Assembly: GCA_964629225.1 (NCBI GenBank)
Contig: CAZVQC010000019.1
Coordinates: 1-44,703, forward strand
Reading direction: 5' to 3'
From: RUG14199 sp964629225
Lineage (GTDB): Bacteria > Bacillota > Clostridia > Oscillospirales > CAG-272
DNA: 44,703 nt
In this document: in pieces, positions 32,362 to 41,114 of the stretch
Layout of the letters: the number at the start of each line of letters is the position of its first letter
Numbering within the stretch: position 1 is the stretch's first letter
Notes under the pieces: generated by a model
Database searches by the model: none
The model's input: only the letters and a program-made list of their open reading frames with translations
Told to the model about the DNA's origin: nothing
Translations under genes and position numbers: made by a program

Positions 32362-33978
32362 GTGCATATTGCTTTGTACCGTAAGTACAGAAGTGCCACC
32401 TTCTCCGACGTTTGCGGTCAGGAGCAGGTCACTTCCGTTTTGAAGTATCAGGCGGCAAACGGGAAACTGTCCCATGCATATCTCTTTTGCGGCTCAAGAG
32501 GAACGGGAAAGACCTCCTGCGCAAAGATATTGGCGAAGGCTGTCAACTGCGAGTCACCAAAGGACGGAGAGCCCTGCGGGGAATGCCGTGCCTGCAATTT
32601 GATCGACAGTGGCGCCGCCACCGACGTTATGGAGATGGATGCGGCATCCGAGACCGGAGTTGACTACATAAGAAGCATCCGTGAGGAGGTACAATACTCG
32701 CCCCTTGCATTGAAAAAGCGCGTCTACATCATCGACGAGGTCCATATGCTCTCCGAGAGCGCCTTCAATGCACTGCTTAAGACCTTAGAAGAGCCTCCGG
32801 AACACGTGGTATTTATCTTGGCTACCACCGAGATGCATAAGATACCTGCTACCGTTATATCCCGCTGTCAGCGGTTTGATTTCAGGCGGCTTCCGGTGGA
32901 CGTTATCGTGTCAAGACTTGAGTACATTGCAGGGCGTGAGGGCATTACCCTTGAGGCCGGAGGTGCAAAACTCATTGCAAAGCAGGCTCAGGGCGGAATG
33001 AGAGATGCTATCAGTCTCTTTGAACTTTGTGCCGGAGGAGGAGCCGAGGTCACCGAGAGCCGAGTGAAGGATATCCTCGGCATCGGCGGATACGAGGGCT
33101 CCGCAAAGGCGGCAAGCGCTATCGCGAAAAAAGATATGAAAGCCCTTTTTGACATCGTATCCTCCGTAGTTGCCTCATCAAAGGATATCTCGGTGTTCTG
33201 GCAGGAACTGACCGTTTTTTACCGTGATATGCTGATATTTAAGTACACTGAGGATGCGGCGGCATATCTCGATCTTACCGAGAGTGAGCATGCCGTTCTT
33301 AAGGACTCGTCGGAAATGTTCCAAACGGCGGACCTCTTCTATCAGTCGAAGATACTTGACGATGCCTTCAAGGATATGGTGAGAATGCCCGAAACAAAAA
33401 GGATAACCGCCGAACTTGCTTTTATGAGGATGTGCGACCCATCGCTGTCTCCTTCAAGTGAAGCGCTCACGGCAAGAATAGAAGCTCTTGAAAATACCGT
33501 TGCCCTTTTGAGCCATGGAGAGATGCCGGTGCGAAAGACCGCTTCGGACAACGTGGAGAAAAAGAGCGACGGAGAGGGTAGCGCCGAGAAGACTTCTCAA
33601 AAGTCGGAGACTGTTGAGGCGGCACCTGACACCCCCTTGGAGAAAACGGTCGGACAGGCAGCTTTACCAAGTGATGGGGCGGCAGATACTTTTGTTCCGT
33701 TTCCCGATCTGTCCGAGGTGGCGGAAAAAGTCGGGAAGACGGATCCCATGTGCAGGAGCATCCTCGCCGAATCAACGGCTGAGATATCCGAAGACGGAGG
33801 AGAAGTTCGTATCGTGACGGCGAACCCGTTTGCGCCGATATATCTCGTGGATGATCTGAAGCGTAAGATAGCCGAGACGTTCATGCTTTGTAAGATCACC
33901 GATCGCATCCCAAAGGTGGAAGTGGTCATCCGTGATAAAAAGAAAAAGAGCTCCCCGTCGGATGAACTGTTCATCTGA
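32362..33978 (+). CDS. dnaX: DNA polymerase III subunit gamma/tau
   Basis: 538 aa from GTG 32362, eight bases after AAAGGGGG; the open frame upstream runs through the SRP RNA and is not used. AAA+ clamp-loader ATPase: Walker A GSRGTGKT (44-51), zinc site C63/C72/C75/C78, Walker B IIDEVHML, sensor LATTEMHKIPATVISRC. The C-terminal ~140 residues are a low-complexity linker (Ser, Glu, Lys) and a small domain ending KKKSSPSDELFI. Loads the sliding clamp in replication. First coding gene after the SRP RNA, as in B. subtilis. Confidence 0.96.
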   Translation: MHIALYRKYRSATFSDVCGQEQVTSVLKYQAANGKLSHAYLFCGSRGTGKTSCAKILAKAVNCESPKDGEPCGECRACNLIDSGAATDVMEMDAASETGVDYIRSIREEVQYSPLALKKRVYIIDEVHMLSESAFNALLKTLEEPPEHVVFILATTEMHKIPATVISRCQRFDFRRLPVDVIVSRLEYIAGREGITLEAGGAKLIAKQAQGGMRDAISLFELCAGGGAEVTESRVKDILGIGGYEGSAKAASAIAKKDMKALFDIVSSVVASSKDISVFWQELTVFYRDMLIFKYTEDAAAYLDLTESEHAVLKDSSEMFQTADLFYQSKILDDAFKDMVRMPETKRITAELAFMRMCDPSLSPSSEALTARIEALENTVALLSHGEMPVRKTASDNVEKKSDGEGSAEKTSQKSETVEAAPDTPLEKTVGQAALPSDGAADTFVPFPDLSEVAEKVGKTDPMCRSILAESTAEISEDGGEVRIVTANPFAPIYLVDDLKRKIAETFMLCKITDRIPKVEVVIRDKKKKSSPSDELFI

Positions 33979-34015
33979 CGGAGAACGGAAAATACTAAAA
34001 GGACGGTAAAAAGAG

Positions 34016-34363
34016 ATGAAAGCAAGACTTCCGAACGGTCGCGGAGGCGGCCCTTCAAATATGGCAGGTATCATGAAGCAGGCGCAGAAGATGCAGGAGG
34101 ATATGGAGACCCTGCAGGCCGAGCTTGATGCCAAAGAATACGAAGTCGCCGCAGGCGGCGGAGTAGTTAGGGTGAGGATCAACGGCAAGATGGAGGTGCT
34201 TTCCATCGACATCGCACCGGAACTTGTTGATCCGGATGATATCGAGACTCTGTCCGACGTTATTACTGCGGCAGTCAACGAGGCTATCAAGACCGTTAAT
34301 GAGACCAATTCCTCGGAGATGGGCAAGATAACCGGTTCCCTCAATATGCCGGGACTTTTCTGA
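34016..34363 (+). CDS. ybaB: YbaB/EbfC nucleoid-associated protein
   Basis: 115 aa. Typical core MAGIMKQAQKMQEDMETLQA, then VAAGGGVVRVRINGKMEVLSI and IDPEL-like IAPELVDPDD, with a helical end. It forms a tweezer-like dimer that binds DNA. It stands between dnaX (37 bases) and recR (1 base), the conserved order. Confidence 0.96.
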   Translation: MKARLPNGRGGGPSNMAGIMKQAQKMQEDMETLQAELDAKEYEVAAGGGVVRVRINGKMEVLSIDIAPELVDPDDIETLSDVITAAVNEAIKTVNETNSSEMGKITGSLNMPGLF

Positions 34364-34364
34364 T

Positions 34365-34964
34365 ATGAGTGATTATATTGAACCGGTAGAGAGACTTGCG
34401 GATATGTTCCGAAGACTTGAGGGCGTGGGAAAAAAATCCGCCCTCAGAATGGCATTCAGCGTACTTGATCTGACGGAGGATGAGGCAAAGGAATTTGCCG
34501 ATGCGATAGTTGCCGCAAAGACGGGAGTCAAGTTGTGCGGTGTTTGCCAGAACATTTCCGTTGAGGACGTGTGCGACCTTTGTTCCGACACGGCAAGAGA
34601 TTCGTCTCTTATCTGCGTAGTGGAGGATACCAAGGCAGTTCATGCGGTGGAAAGATCCGGCATCTACAAGGGACTGTACCACGTTCTTCACGGAGTCATC
34701 TCGCCCATGCACGGTGTGGGACCCGACAAATTGAAGATCAAAGAACTTCTTTCAAGGATCTCAAACGGAGACACAAGAGAGGTCATAGTTGCCACGAATC
34801 CCACTGTAGAGGGGGAGGCAACGGCCATGTACATCTCGAAATTGATAACTCCCTTGGGTGTCAAGGTCACGAGAATCGCCAACGGAGTCCCCGTTGGAGG
34901 AGATCTTGAGTTTGCGGATGAGGTGACCCTCAGACGTGCTATTGAGGGAAGACGCTTGATATGA
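34365..34964 (+). CDS. recR: Recombination mediator RecR
   Basis: 199 aa, full length. Helix-hairpin-helix at the N-terminus (LEGVGKKSALRMAF), zinc finger C58-x2-C61/C70-x2-C73, Toprim domain with CVVEDTKAV-like ICVVEDTKAVHAVE and TNPTVEGEATAMYI, and the C-terminal IANGVPVGGDLEFADEVTL. Works with RecO/RecF in loading RecA at gaps. Confidence 0.97.
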   Translation: MSDYIEPVERLADMFRRLEGVGKKSALRMAFSVLDLTEDEAKEFADAIVAAKTGVKLCGVCQNISVEDVCDLCSDTARDSSLICVVEDTKAVHAVERSGIYKGLYHVLHGVISPMHGVGPDKLKIKELLSRISNGDTREVIVATNPTVEGEATAMYISKLITPLGVKVTRIANGVPVGGDLEFADEVTLRRAIEGRRLI

Positions 34965-34971
34965 TATTATT

Positions 34972-35011
34972 AAAATGCCCCCGTAAGGCTTGTGCCTTAC
35001 GGGGGCATTTT
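34972..35011. terminator. Bidirectional terminator between recR and mnmA
   Basis: Perfect 18-bp stem AAAATGCCCCCGTAAGGC/GCCTTACGGGGGCATTTT with TTGT loop; ends both convergent operons. Confidence 0.93.
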
Positions 35012-35016
35012 GCGAT

Positions 35017-36087
35017 TCAGTCCATTCTTTCGACAGTTCCTCCGCCGAGCACCTCGTCTCCGTTATAGAAGACACAGGCCTGACCGGGAGTTATCGCCCG
35101 TTGGGGCTCGTCGAATACTATTTTTGCCGAGGTGTCGGATGTGGGAGTAACAGTCGCCCATTCCTCAGGCTTCCGGTAACGTATCCGAGCTTTAAGTCTG
35201 ACGGGGCCTGTCGGGACGACCCCGCTTATCCAGTTCACGTCCGAAAGGAGCGCGTCCCTTGAGTAGAGATCTGCATCGTCACCCAGGGTGACCGTGTTGT
35301 CGGAGGGAGACACGGAGCAGACGTACATGGGTCTTGCGAAGGAGACTCCAAGACCCTTGCGCTGCCCCACAGTGTAGTGGATCAATCCCCTGTGGCGCCC
35401 GATAGGACGTCCTTTGCGATCTACGAAGTCACCTGCTTCGAACTTTTTGTTGAAGAATCTTTCTATGAATCCGGCATAGTCTCCGTCGGGAACGAAGCAA
35501 ATGTCCTGACTGTCGGCTTTGTCGGCGTTGGTAAAGCCCGCTTTTCTCGCAGTTTCCCTTGCCTCGGTCTTGCACATCTCTCCAAGAGGGAAGAGTATCC
35601 GTGACAACTGATGCTGAGTCAGGGAATAGAGCACGTAACTTTGATCCTTGGTGAGATCCACCGCTTTTTTTAGGTGGTATCTTCCGTCCTCAAATGATAT
35701 CCTTGCATAGTGCCCCGTGGCGATCTTTTCACATCCGAGTATGTCCGCTCTTTCAAAGAGCTTTTCAAACTTCATGTAGCGATTGCAATCTATGCAGGGA
35801 TTAGGGGTCATTCCCCGCTCGTAGGAGGCGGCAAATTTGGAAATTACCTTATCTTTGAAATCGTCCTTGAAGTTGAAGACGTAATATGGCATTCTGAGCC
35901 TCATAGAGGCCTCTTTTGCGTACTCTGTGTCCTCAAGTGAGCAACAGCTGCGCTCCGATGAAAATGCTTCAATTTCGCCGTCCCAGAGCCTCATAGTGCA
36001 TCCCACGCATTCATAGCCGCTCCTTGTGAGGAGTTCTGCGGCAACGGTGGAATCTACGCCGCCGCTCATGGCAACAAGTATCTTCAT
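35017..36087 (-). CDS. mnmA: tRNA 2-thiouridylase MnmA
   Basis: 356 aa from ATG 36087 (RBS GAGGAATGA), which gives the usual N-terminus MKILVAMSGGVDS; the longer open frame upstream overlaps pdxK and is rejected. PP-loop SGGVDS (8-13), catalytic Cys98 in TPNPCIDCN and persulfide Cys197 in DSQDICFVPDG. Adds sulfur to U34 of Lys, Glu and Gln tRNAs. It starts right after the pdxK stop, forming a unit with it. Confidence 0.96.
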   Translation of the reverse strand: MKILVAMSGGVDSTVAAELLTRSGYECVGCTMRLWDGEIEAFSSERSCCSLEDTEYAKEASMRLRMPYYVFNFKDDFKDKVISKFAASYERGMTPNPCIDCNRYMKFEKLFERADILGCEKIATGHYARISFEDGRYHLKKAVDLTKDQSYVLYSLTQHQLSRILFPLGEMCKTEARETARKAGFTNADKADSQDICFVPDGDYAGFIERFFNKKFEAGDFVDRKGRPIGRHRGLIHYTVGQRKGLGVSFARPMYVCSVSPSDNTVTLGDDADLYSRDALLSDVNWISGVVPTGPVRLKARIRYRKPEEWATVTPTSDTSAKIVFDEPQRAITPGQACVFYNGDEVLGGGTVERMD

Positions 36088-36088
36088 T

Positions 36089-36922
36089 TCATTCCTCAAG
36101 CATTTCGATAAGATCCGGTAGAGCGGTCTCGAATTTGACTCCGTAGCGATGGCTGTCGTCTCCCACCGTCCTCTCAATACAAAGGACGGTGAAGTCGGCG
36201 GCAATCTTTGCACAGTTGAAGATGTCTTTTCCCCTCAGGAGTGCCCCGGTGAATGCAGAGGCGAAAACGTCCCCCGTTCCGTGGCTTCCCACGGATATCT
36301 TTCTGTGGTCATAGTGACGATATGTGCCATCCTTTGCCACGGTGACCCCGGTACGTCCTTCTTCATATCCCACTCCGGTGAGGACTACGGTGCCGGCTCC
36401 CATGTGGCAGAGGCGGTCGCAAAGCTCCTTCACATAGGACTCGTCATATTTTTCAAGGTAGGGCATTCCGCACATGAAGGAAGCCTCGGTGATATTGGGA
36501 AGAATTATGTCGGCACAGGCACAAAGGGTGCCCATCTTCTTTGCAAAGTCGGTATCAAATCCGGTGTAGAGCCGTCCTCCGTCACCCATTGCGGGATCGA
36601 CTATGTTGACGCTGCCGTCCCTTCCCATAGTCTGCATTATGTCCTTCACAAGATCGATCTGTCGGGGACTTCCGAGGTATCCGCTGTAGATAGCATCAAA
36701 AAGGATGCCCTCTTTTTGCCAATGCTCTTTGATGAGCGGGATGTCGTCCGTCAGGTCTCTGAAGGTGAATCCGGAAAAGCCTCCGGTGTGGGTGGACAGA
36801 ACTGCGGAGGGGATTATGCATGTCTCCGAACCACAGGCAGAGAGTATCGGGAGTGCCACCGTTATGGAGCACTGACCGAAGCAGGAGATATCTTGGATAG
36901 TTAAAACGCGTTTGTATGACAT
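36089..36922 (-). CDS. pdxK: Pyridoxal/pyridoxine kinase
   Basis: 277 aa, ribokinase-fold kinase. Start TIQDISCFGQCS is the substrate-loop region typical of pyridoxamine kinases (PdxY/PdxK), GYLGSPRQIDLV the mid motif, and GSHGTGDVFASAFTGALL the anion-hole and catalytic Asp. Makes pyridoxal 5'-phosphate, the cofactor needed by the neighbouring cysteine synthase. ATG 36922 follows GAAAGAGGC. Separated from cysK by a terminator, so only partly co-transcribed. Confidence 0.85.
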   Translation of the reverse strand: MSYKRVLTIQDISCFGQCSITVALPILSACGSETCIIPSAVLSTHTGGFSGFTFRDLTDDIPLIKEHWQKEGILFDAIYSGYLGSPRQIDLVKDIMQTMGRDGSVNIVDPAMGDGGRLYTGFDTDFAKKMGTLCACADIILPNITEASFMCGMPYLEKYDESYVKELCDRLCHMGAGTVVLTGVGYEEGRTGVTVAKDGTYRHYDHRKISVGSHGTGDVFASAFTGALLRGKDIFNCAKIAADFTVLCIERTVGDDSHRYGVKFETALPDLIEMLEE

Positions 36923-36940
36923 GAAAAGCCTCTTTCAAAT

Positions 36941-36974
36941 TAAAATGCTCCGACGCGACACGACGGAGCATCTT
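36941..36974 (-). terminator. Terminator after cysK
   Basis: ATGCTCCG (36945-36952)/CGGAGCAT (36964-36971), with TTTTAATTT following on the minus strand. It ends the metQNI-cysK transcript. Confidence 0.75.
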
Positions 36975-37032
36975 ATTTAGATGATAGCAGATTTGAGCCG
37001 CTAAATCAAGATATAACGGCAAGGTTTTTGCC

Positions 37033-37965
37033 TCAGTCGGCAAAAAGGGGAGTGGAGAGATATCTGTCTCCGGTGTCGGGGAAAAGAATGACGATATTTC
37101 GCCCCTCGTTTTCGCTTCTGCTTGCAAGCTCGATGGCGGCGTGAAGCGCCGCACCGGATGAGATGCCCACAAGTACTCCTTCGCTTTGTCCGATCATCTT
37201 GCCGGTCTCGAAGGCATCTTCGTTTGATACCGTTATTATTTCATCGTAGATATCGGTGTCAAGTATTTCGGGAACGAATCCGGCCCCGATGCCCTGTATC
37301 TTGTGAGGCCCGGAAACACCTGTGGAAAGTACTGCCGACGAAGCAGGCTCCACTGCTACGATCTTCACGTCCGGCTTCTTTTCCTTGAGATATCTTCCGA
37401 TACCCGTGACGGTACCGCCGGTTCCGACACCTGCCACGAAGATGTCCACGTCCCCGTCGGTATCTTCAAATATTTCGGGTCCGGTAGTATCGTAGTGAGC
37501 CTTTGGATTGGCGGGATTTGTGAACTGACCGGGGATGAAGCTGTTTTCAATAGATGCGGCAAGTTCGTTTGCTTTGGCGATAGCGCCCTTCATACCCTTC
37601 GATCCGTCCGACAGAACAAGTTCCGCTCCGTAGGCCTTCATCAGTTGACGGCGCTCAACGGACATGGTATCCGGCATAACGATGATGATACGGTAGCCCC
37701 TTGCGGCGGCCACCGCCGCAAGACCGATACCGGTATTGCCGGAGGTAGGCTCGATGATGACGGAGCTTTTCTTGAGCTGTCCGCTCTTTTCGGCCTCGTC
37801 TATCATCGCCTTGGCAATTCTGTCCTTGACGGAGCCTGCCGGATTAAAGTATTCAAGCTTTGCAAGAATATGTGCCTTCAGCCCAAGCTTTTTCTCAATG
37901 TTTGAAAGCTCAAGCAAAGGCGTTTTGCCGATAAGTTCATCGGCAGAACCGTAGATCTTTTTCAT
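37033..37965 (-). CDS. cysK: Cysteine synthase A (O-acetylserine sulfhydrylase)
   Basis: 310 aa, full length. PLP Lys47 in NPAGSVKDRIAKAM, phosphate and substrate loops EPTSGNTGIGLA and GVGTGGTVTGIG, and the SSGAALHA end segment. Makes cysteine from O-acetylserine and sulfide. It lies 22 bases after metI as the last gene of the metQ-metN-metI-cysK operon, so methionine uptake and cysteine synthesis share control. RBS GAAGGG precedes ATG 37965. Confidence 0.96.
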   Translation of the reverse strand: MKKIYGSADELIGKTPLLELSNIEKKLGLKAHILAKLEYFNPAGSVKDRIAKAMIDEAEKSGQLKKSSVIIEPTSGNTGIGLAAVAAARGYRIIIVMPDTMSVERRQLMKAYGAELVLSDGSKGMKGAIAKANELAASIENSFIPGQFTNPANPKAHYDTTGPEIFEDTDGDVDIFVAGVGTGGTVTGIGRYLKEKKPDVKIVAVEPASSAVLSTGVSGPHKIQGIGAGFVPEILDTDIYDEIITVSNEDAFETGKMIGQSEGVLVGISSGAALHAAIELASRSENEGRNIVILFPDTGDRYLSTPLFAD

Positions 37966-37987
37966 TTTTACCCTTCTTTCTTACCGG

Positions 37988-38695
37988 TCACTTGTTCTTC
38001 AGTCTCTTGTCAAGTCCGCATGACAGCTTCGTTCCTATCATTTGGAATATCTGCACCAGAAGGACGAGAAGGATGACCGCAAGTACCATCACTATGTATT
38101 TGTAGCGATAGTAACCGTAGTTCAGTGCGATCTTTCCAAGTCCTCCTCCGCCGATGGCGCCGCTCATGGCTGTGTAGCCGAGTATCGTCGTAACGGCGAT
38201 GGCGGCGTTTGAAATAAGAGACGGAACGCTCTCCGGAATAATTACTTTTACTATTACCTGAAACGGCGAAGCACCCATGCTCTGCGCCATTTCAATGTTG
38301 TTTCTGTCCACTTCTCTGAAGCTGCCCTCCGCAAGCCTTGCCACGAAGGGGAATGCCGCAATAGTCAGCGGAACTATCGATGCGACGGTACCCACGGGAG
38401 TTCCCACAATAAGTCTTGTAAGAGGGAACACGAGTATCATCAGTATCAAAAACGGTATCGACCTCAGTATGTTGATAATGAGGTTGATCGCCTGCATCAG
38501 TACTTTGGGGAGGGGAAGTATCCCGTCCTTTTCTCCCACCACAAGGAGGATACCGAGAGGAAGGCCGATGAGAAATGCAATTGCCGTGGAAATCAGAGTC
38601 ACATAGAGTGTCTCCCAAATGGCAAGCGGAAATTCATCTATGAATATCTCCACCGCTTCAACTATATCCGGATTTTCAAGTATCCTGTTCAGCAA
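37988..38695 (-). CDS. metI: Methionine ABC transporter permease
   Basis: 235 aa, five membrane helices as in MetI. The EAA-like loop VDRNNIEMAQSMGASPFQVIVKVIIPE contacts the ATPase. The start overlaps the metN end by 20 bases. Part of the D/L-methionine importer. Confidence 0.95.
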   Translation of the reverse strand: MLNRILENPDIVEAVEIFIDEFPLAIWETLYVTLISTAIAFLIGLPLGILLVVGEKDGILPLPKVLMQAINLIINILRSIPFLILMILVFPLTRLIVGTPVGTVASIVPLTIAAFPFVARLAEGSFREVDRNNIEMAQSMGASPFQVIVKVIIPESVPSLISNAAIAVTTILGYTAMSGAIGGGGLGKIALNYGYYRYKYIVMVLAVILLVLLVQIFQMIGTKLSCGLDKRLKNK

Positions 38696-39701
38696 ATCCG
38701 CTCACCTCCTCGGCTGTGACGTCTTCCGTTCTCGTTAGGTAATTAATTGCCCTTTCAACATTTTGTCCCTCGTCCTTAACACTGAGGAGCATGGAGCCGT
38801 AAGCACGTTTTCCTATGCTTCTCGTGGACGCCCAGGCGATGTTGGCGGCTATCCCCTCGTCCACCGCCATTTTGGCGATAAGCGGAGTATCCGTGGCATT
38901 GGAACCGTTGAATACCACCCTTATGAATCGGACGGAGGAAGTGTCACCGGAGAAGGAGGCCTCAAAGCCCTCCGGGAAGACGAGCCTTCTCGATGCTTGA
39001 GTCTTGGGATGAGAGAATACCTCGGAGACCTCTCCGCATTCGGCAATGACACCTTCGTCTATTATGGCAACGTGGCTGCAGATGTTCTCCACCACCGACA
39101 TTTGGTGGGTTATAATTATCACCGTGATGCCGGTCTTCTCGTTGATGGTCCTGATAAGATTGAGAATAGATGCGGTGGTAGTGGGGTCAAGAGCACTGGT
39201 GGCTTCGTCGCAAAGAAGCACCTTCGGATCGGTGGCAAGAGCGCGGGCTATCGCCACACGCTGCTTTTGACCGCCGGAGAGCTGAGCGGGGTAGGCCTTC
39301 GCCTTGTCCTTCAGCCCCACAAGATCCAAAAGCTCCATCGCCCGTGCTTTGGCATCCGCTTTGTTCATCCCCGCAAGTTCAAGAGGAAATGTCACGTTCT
39401 TAAGGCAGTTCCTCTGCATGAGAAGGTTGAAACTTTGGAATATCATCGTTATGTCTCTGCGGATATCCCGAAGCTGTTTCTCATTCATTTTTGTGAGATC
39501 CTGCCCGTCTATTACAACAGTGCCGCCGGTGGGACGTTCAAGCATATTGATGCATCTCACAAGGGTGCTCTTGCCGGCACCGCTCATGCCGATGATGCCG
39601 AATATATCACCGTCATTCACAGTCAGTGAGATATCCTTTAGTGCCTCAAGCTCCCCATCGGGTGTCTTGAATGTTTTGGAAAGATTTTTGATTTCTATCA
39701 T
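38676..39701 (-). CDS. metN: Methionine ABC transporter ATP-binding protein
   Basis: 341 aa. Walker A GMSGAGKST (38-46), Q-loop FQSFNLL, signature LSGGQKQRVAIARAL, Walker B VLLCDEATSALD, switch His in IITHQMSV. The C-terminal ~95 residues are the NIL (ACT-like) domain, which binds methionine and inhibits transport when the cell is replete. It lies 44 bases after metQ. Confidence 0.96.
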   Translation of the reverse strand: MIEIKNLSKTFKTPDGELEALKDISLTVNDGDIFGIIGMSGAGKSTLVRCINMLERPTGGTVVIDGQDLTKMNEKQLRDIRRDITMIFQSFNLLMQRNCLKNVTFPLELAGMNKADAKARAMELLDLVGLKDKAKAYPAQLSGGQKQRVAIARALATDPKVLLCDEATSALDPTTTASILNLIRTINEKTGITVIIITHQMSVVENICSHVAIIDEGVIAECGEVSEVFSHPKTQASRRLVFPEGFEASFSGDTSSVRFIRVVFNGSNATDTPLIAKMAVDEGIAANIAWASTRSIGKRAYGSMLLSVKDEGQNVERAINYLTRTEDVTAEEVSGFAEQDT

Positions 39702-39745
39702 AAGTAAAGTCTCCGACAGTACCGAAAGCGGTACCGCTCCGGTTT

Positions 39746-40606
39746 TTATTTCGCTTCGCCCTTCAAAGCACCGAGATCTGCCTGCTTGCCGCCGTAGATG
39801 CCAAGAGGTTCAACGTGGATAGCTCCGACAGAGACAAGATGCGTTCCCTTTTCCGCATTGAAATCGTCAAGGTAAGGCTGATGCTGGAAATAGTTGGCAA
39901 GAAGTGTGCCGTCGTCAACTACGGTGTTGGGGACGACATAGTCGGTATATTCCTGAATGTCAAGAGTGATGTCTTTTTCCGCAAGGATCTCCTTTGCCAC
40001 AGCAAGGATCTCGGCGTGAGGTGTGGGGGACGCGGCAACGGAGACGGTCTTGCCCTTGAGCGCATCGTAGTCGATGGTTGCATCGAATCCGTCGGTGGTG
40101 CTTTCTACTGTGGAAACTACGGCACCGTCATACTTGGACGTGATGTAATCGGCAACCTTCTTGCTTTCAAGAGCAGCCACAAGAGCCTTCACGAGAGGAT
40201 CGTTCTCATTTCCTTCCTTGACTGCCACGATGTTGGCGTAAGCGGAGGATGATCCCTCAAGCGCAAGCGCATCCTTTGCGGGATTCAGATCTGCGGAGAT
40301 AGCATAGTTTGAATTGATGATAGCGTAATCAACGTCCTTTAAGAAGTTGGGAAGCTGCGCCGCCTCCACTTCGTTGAACTTGATATTTTGAGGATTCTCA
40401 ACGATGTCACGGACTGTTGCGGTGATGCCGGCACCTTCCTTCAGCTTGATGATACCAAGATCTTGAAGGAGGAGAAGAGCACGTGCCTCGTTGGTAGTGT
40501 CATTGGGAACCGCTACCGTAATTTGGTCGGATCCGCAGGATGCAAGTGAAAGTACTGCAAGTGTAAGCAGTGCGACTGTGAGAATAATTGATACGATCTT
40601 TTTCAT
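39746..40606 (-). CDS. metQ: Methionine-binding lipoprotein
   Basis: 286 aa from ATG 40606 (RBS AAAGGAATC); longer frames upstream lack an RBS. Lipoprotein signal with lipobox LASC, Cys24 being lipidated. NlpA/MetQ-fold features: VRDIVENPQNIKF, YAIINSNYA, and the C-terminal FNAEKGTHLVSV. Delivers methionine to MetNI. First structural gene of the operon, ~180 bases downstream of a leader terminator. Confidence 0.95.
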   Translation of the reverse strand: MKKIVSIILTVALLTLAVLSLASCGSDQITVAVPNDTTNEARALLLLQDLGIIKLKEGAGITATVRDIVENPQNIKFNEVEAAQLPNFLKDVDYAIINSNYAISADLNPAKDALALEGSSSAYANIVAVKEGNENDPLVKALVAALESKKVADYITSKYDGAVVSTVESTTDGFDATIDYDALKGKTVSVAASPTPHAEILAVAKEILAEKDITLDIQEYTDYVVPNTVVDDGTLLANYFQHQPYLDDFNAEKGTHLVSVGAIHVEPLGIYGGKQADLGALKGEAK

Positions 40607-40775
40607 TTTTGTGATTCCTTTCGTTTTTTGAGATATCTGATTTTTTCTTTTTTCTGCCTCATGGGTCACATTCGCCCGAATCTGAAATTGGCACGGACAA
40701 GTTTTTCAAAATAGTTCTTCACGGCTCTTTTCCCTTCTTGTTTCGGTGGGCGGAAACTATCGGACGTCCCCCGTC

Positions 40776-40813
40776 AAACAAAATAACCGGAAGACTGTCC
40801 TTTAGTCTTCCGG
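40776..40813 (-). terminator. Leader terminator upstream of metQ
   Basis: Minus strand CCGGAAGACT (40813-40804) and AGTCTTCCGG (40796-40787), ten perfect pairs, followed by TTATTTTGTTT. Its 5' arm can instead pair with AGTCCTCCG of the small ORF (40867-40859): eight of nine pairs. See the leader ORF. The 40607-40775 stretch beyond it shows no riboswitch I recognise. Confidence 0.85.
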
Positions 40814-40832
40814 CTACACGCTTTTAAAATAC

Positions 40833-40952
40833 TTATGCGGCGATCACATGATCTTCGACGGAGGACTTTTTGTTTTCGGACATGACAAAACACATGCACA
40901 TTTTGCGCATGCTCATCCCCATCATCATGTTGATAATGCTAAATGTCTTCAT
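40833..40952 (-). CDS. Met-rich 39-aa leader peptide of the metQNI-cysK operon (putative attenuator)
   Basis: 39 residues starting MKTFSIINMMMGMSMRKM and then CMCFVMSENKKSSVEDHVIAA. Nine of 39 residues are Met (1, 9, 10, 11, 13, 15, 18, 20, 24) and two are Cys (19, 21), the end products of the operon downstream. AAGGAG lies ten bases before the ATG, and a TTGACA-17-TAACAT promoter lies further upstream, so it is expressed. The codons after the last Met contain AGTCCTCCG (40867-40859), which can pair with the terminator's 5' arm and block it. A ribosome paused at the Met or Cys codons would leave this segment free (read-through); one reaching the stop would cover it (termination). This is the classic attenuation layout; a metal-binding or signalling peptide is the alternative. 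Confidence 0.7.
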   Translation of the reverse strand: MKTFSIINMMMGMSMRKMCMCFVMSENKKSSVEDHVIAA

Positions 40953-41004
40953 GACCGAATATCTCCTTCCGCCAATAGTAGTGCTATCCTCATAAGGATA
41001 ATTT

Positions 41005-41033
41005 ATGTTATCACACATCAAAACCCTTGTCAA
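41005..41033 (-). promoter_or_regulatory. Sigma-A promoter of the met leader and operon
   Basis: Minus strand TTGACA (41028-41033), 17-bp spacer, TAACAT (41005-41010). A small hairpin ATCCT/AGGAT (40987-41000) lies at the RNA's 5' end. Confidence 0.85.
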
Positions 41034-41114
41034 GAGCTTTTTTTCATTTTTCCATCCATTCCAAACCACAATTCTAATCGTTATCATTAAAAACTAAAAT
41101 GGTACCTATCTCCC

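Noticed and set aside
40666..40722. Second small ORF (18 aa, GTG start, minus strand) between the met leader terminator and metQ
   Set aside because: RBS is only moderate and the peptide has no Met or Cys run; nothing else supports it. It could be looked at if the leader is studied.
40607..40832. S-box (SAM) or T-box riboswitch upstream of metQ
   Set aside because: The conserved AGAGNNGGNGGGA-type S-box start and the AGGGTGG T-box core are both absent; the gap holds only the terminator described.
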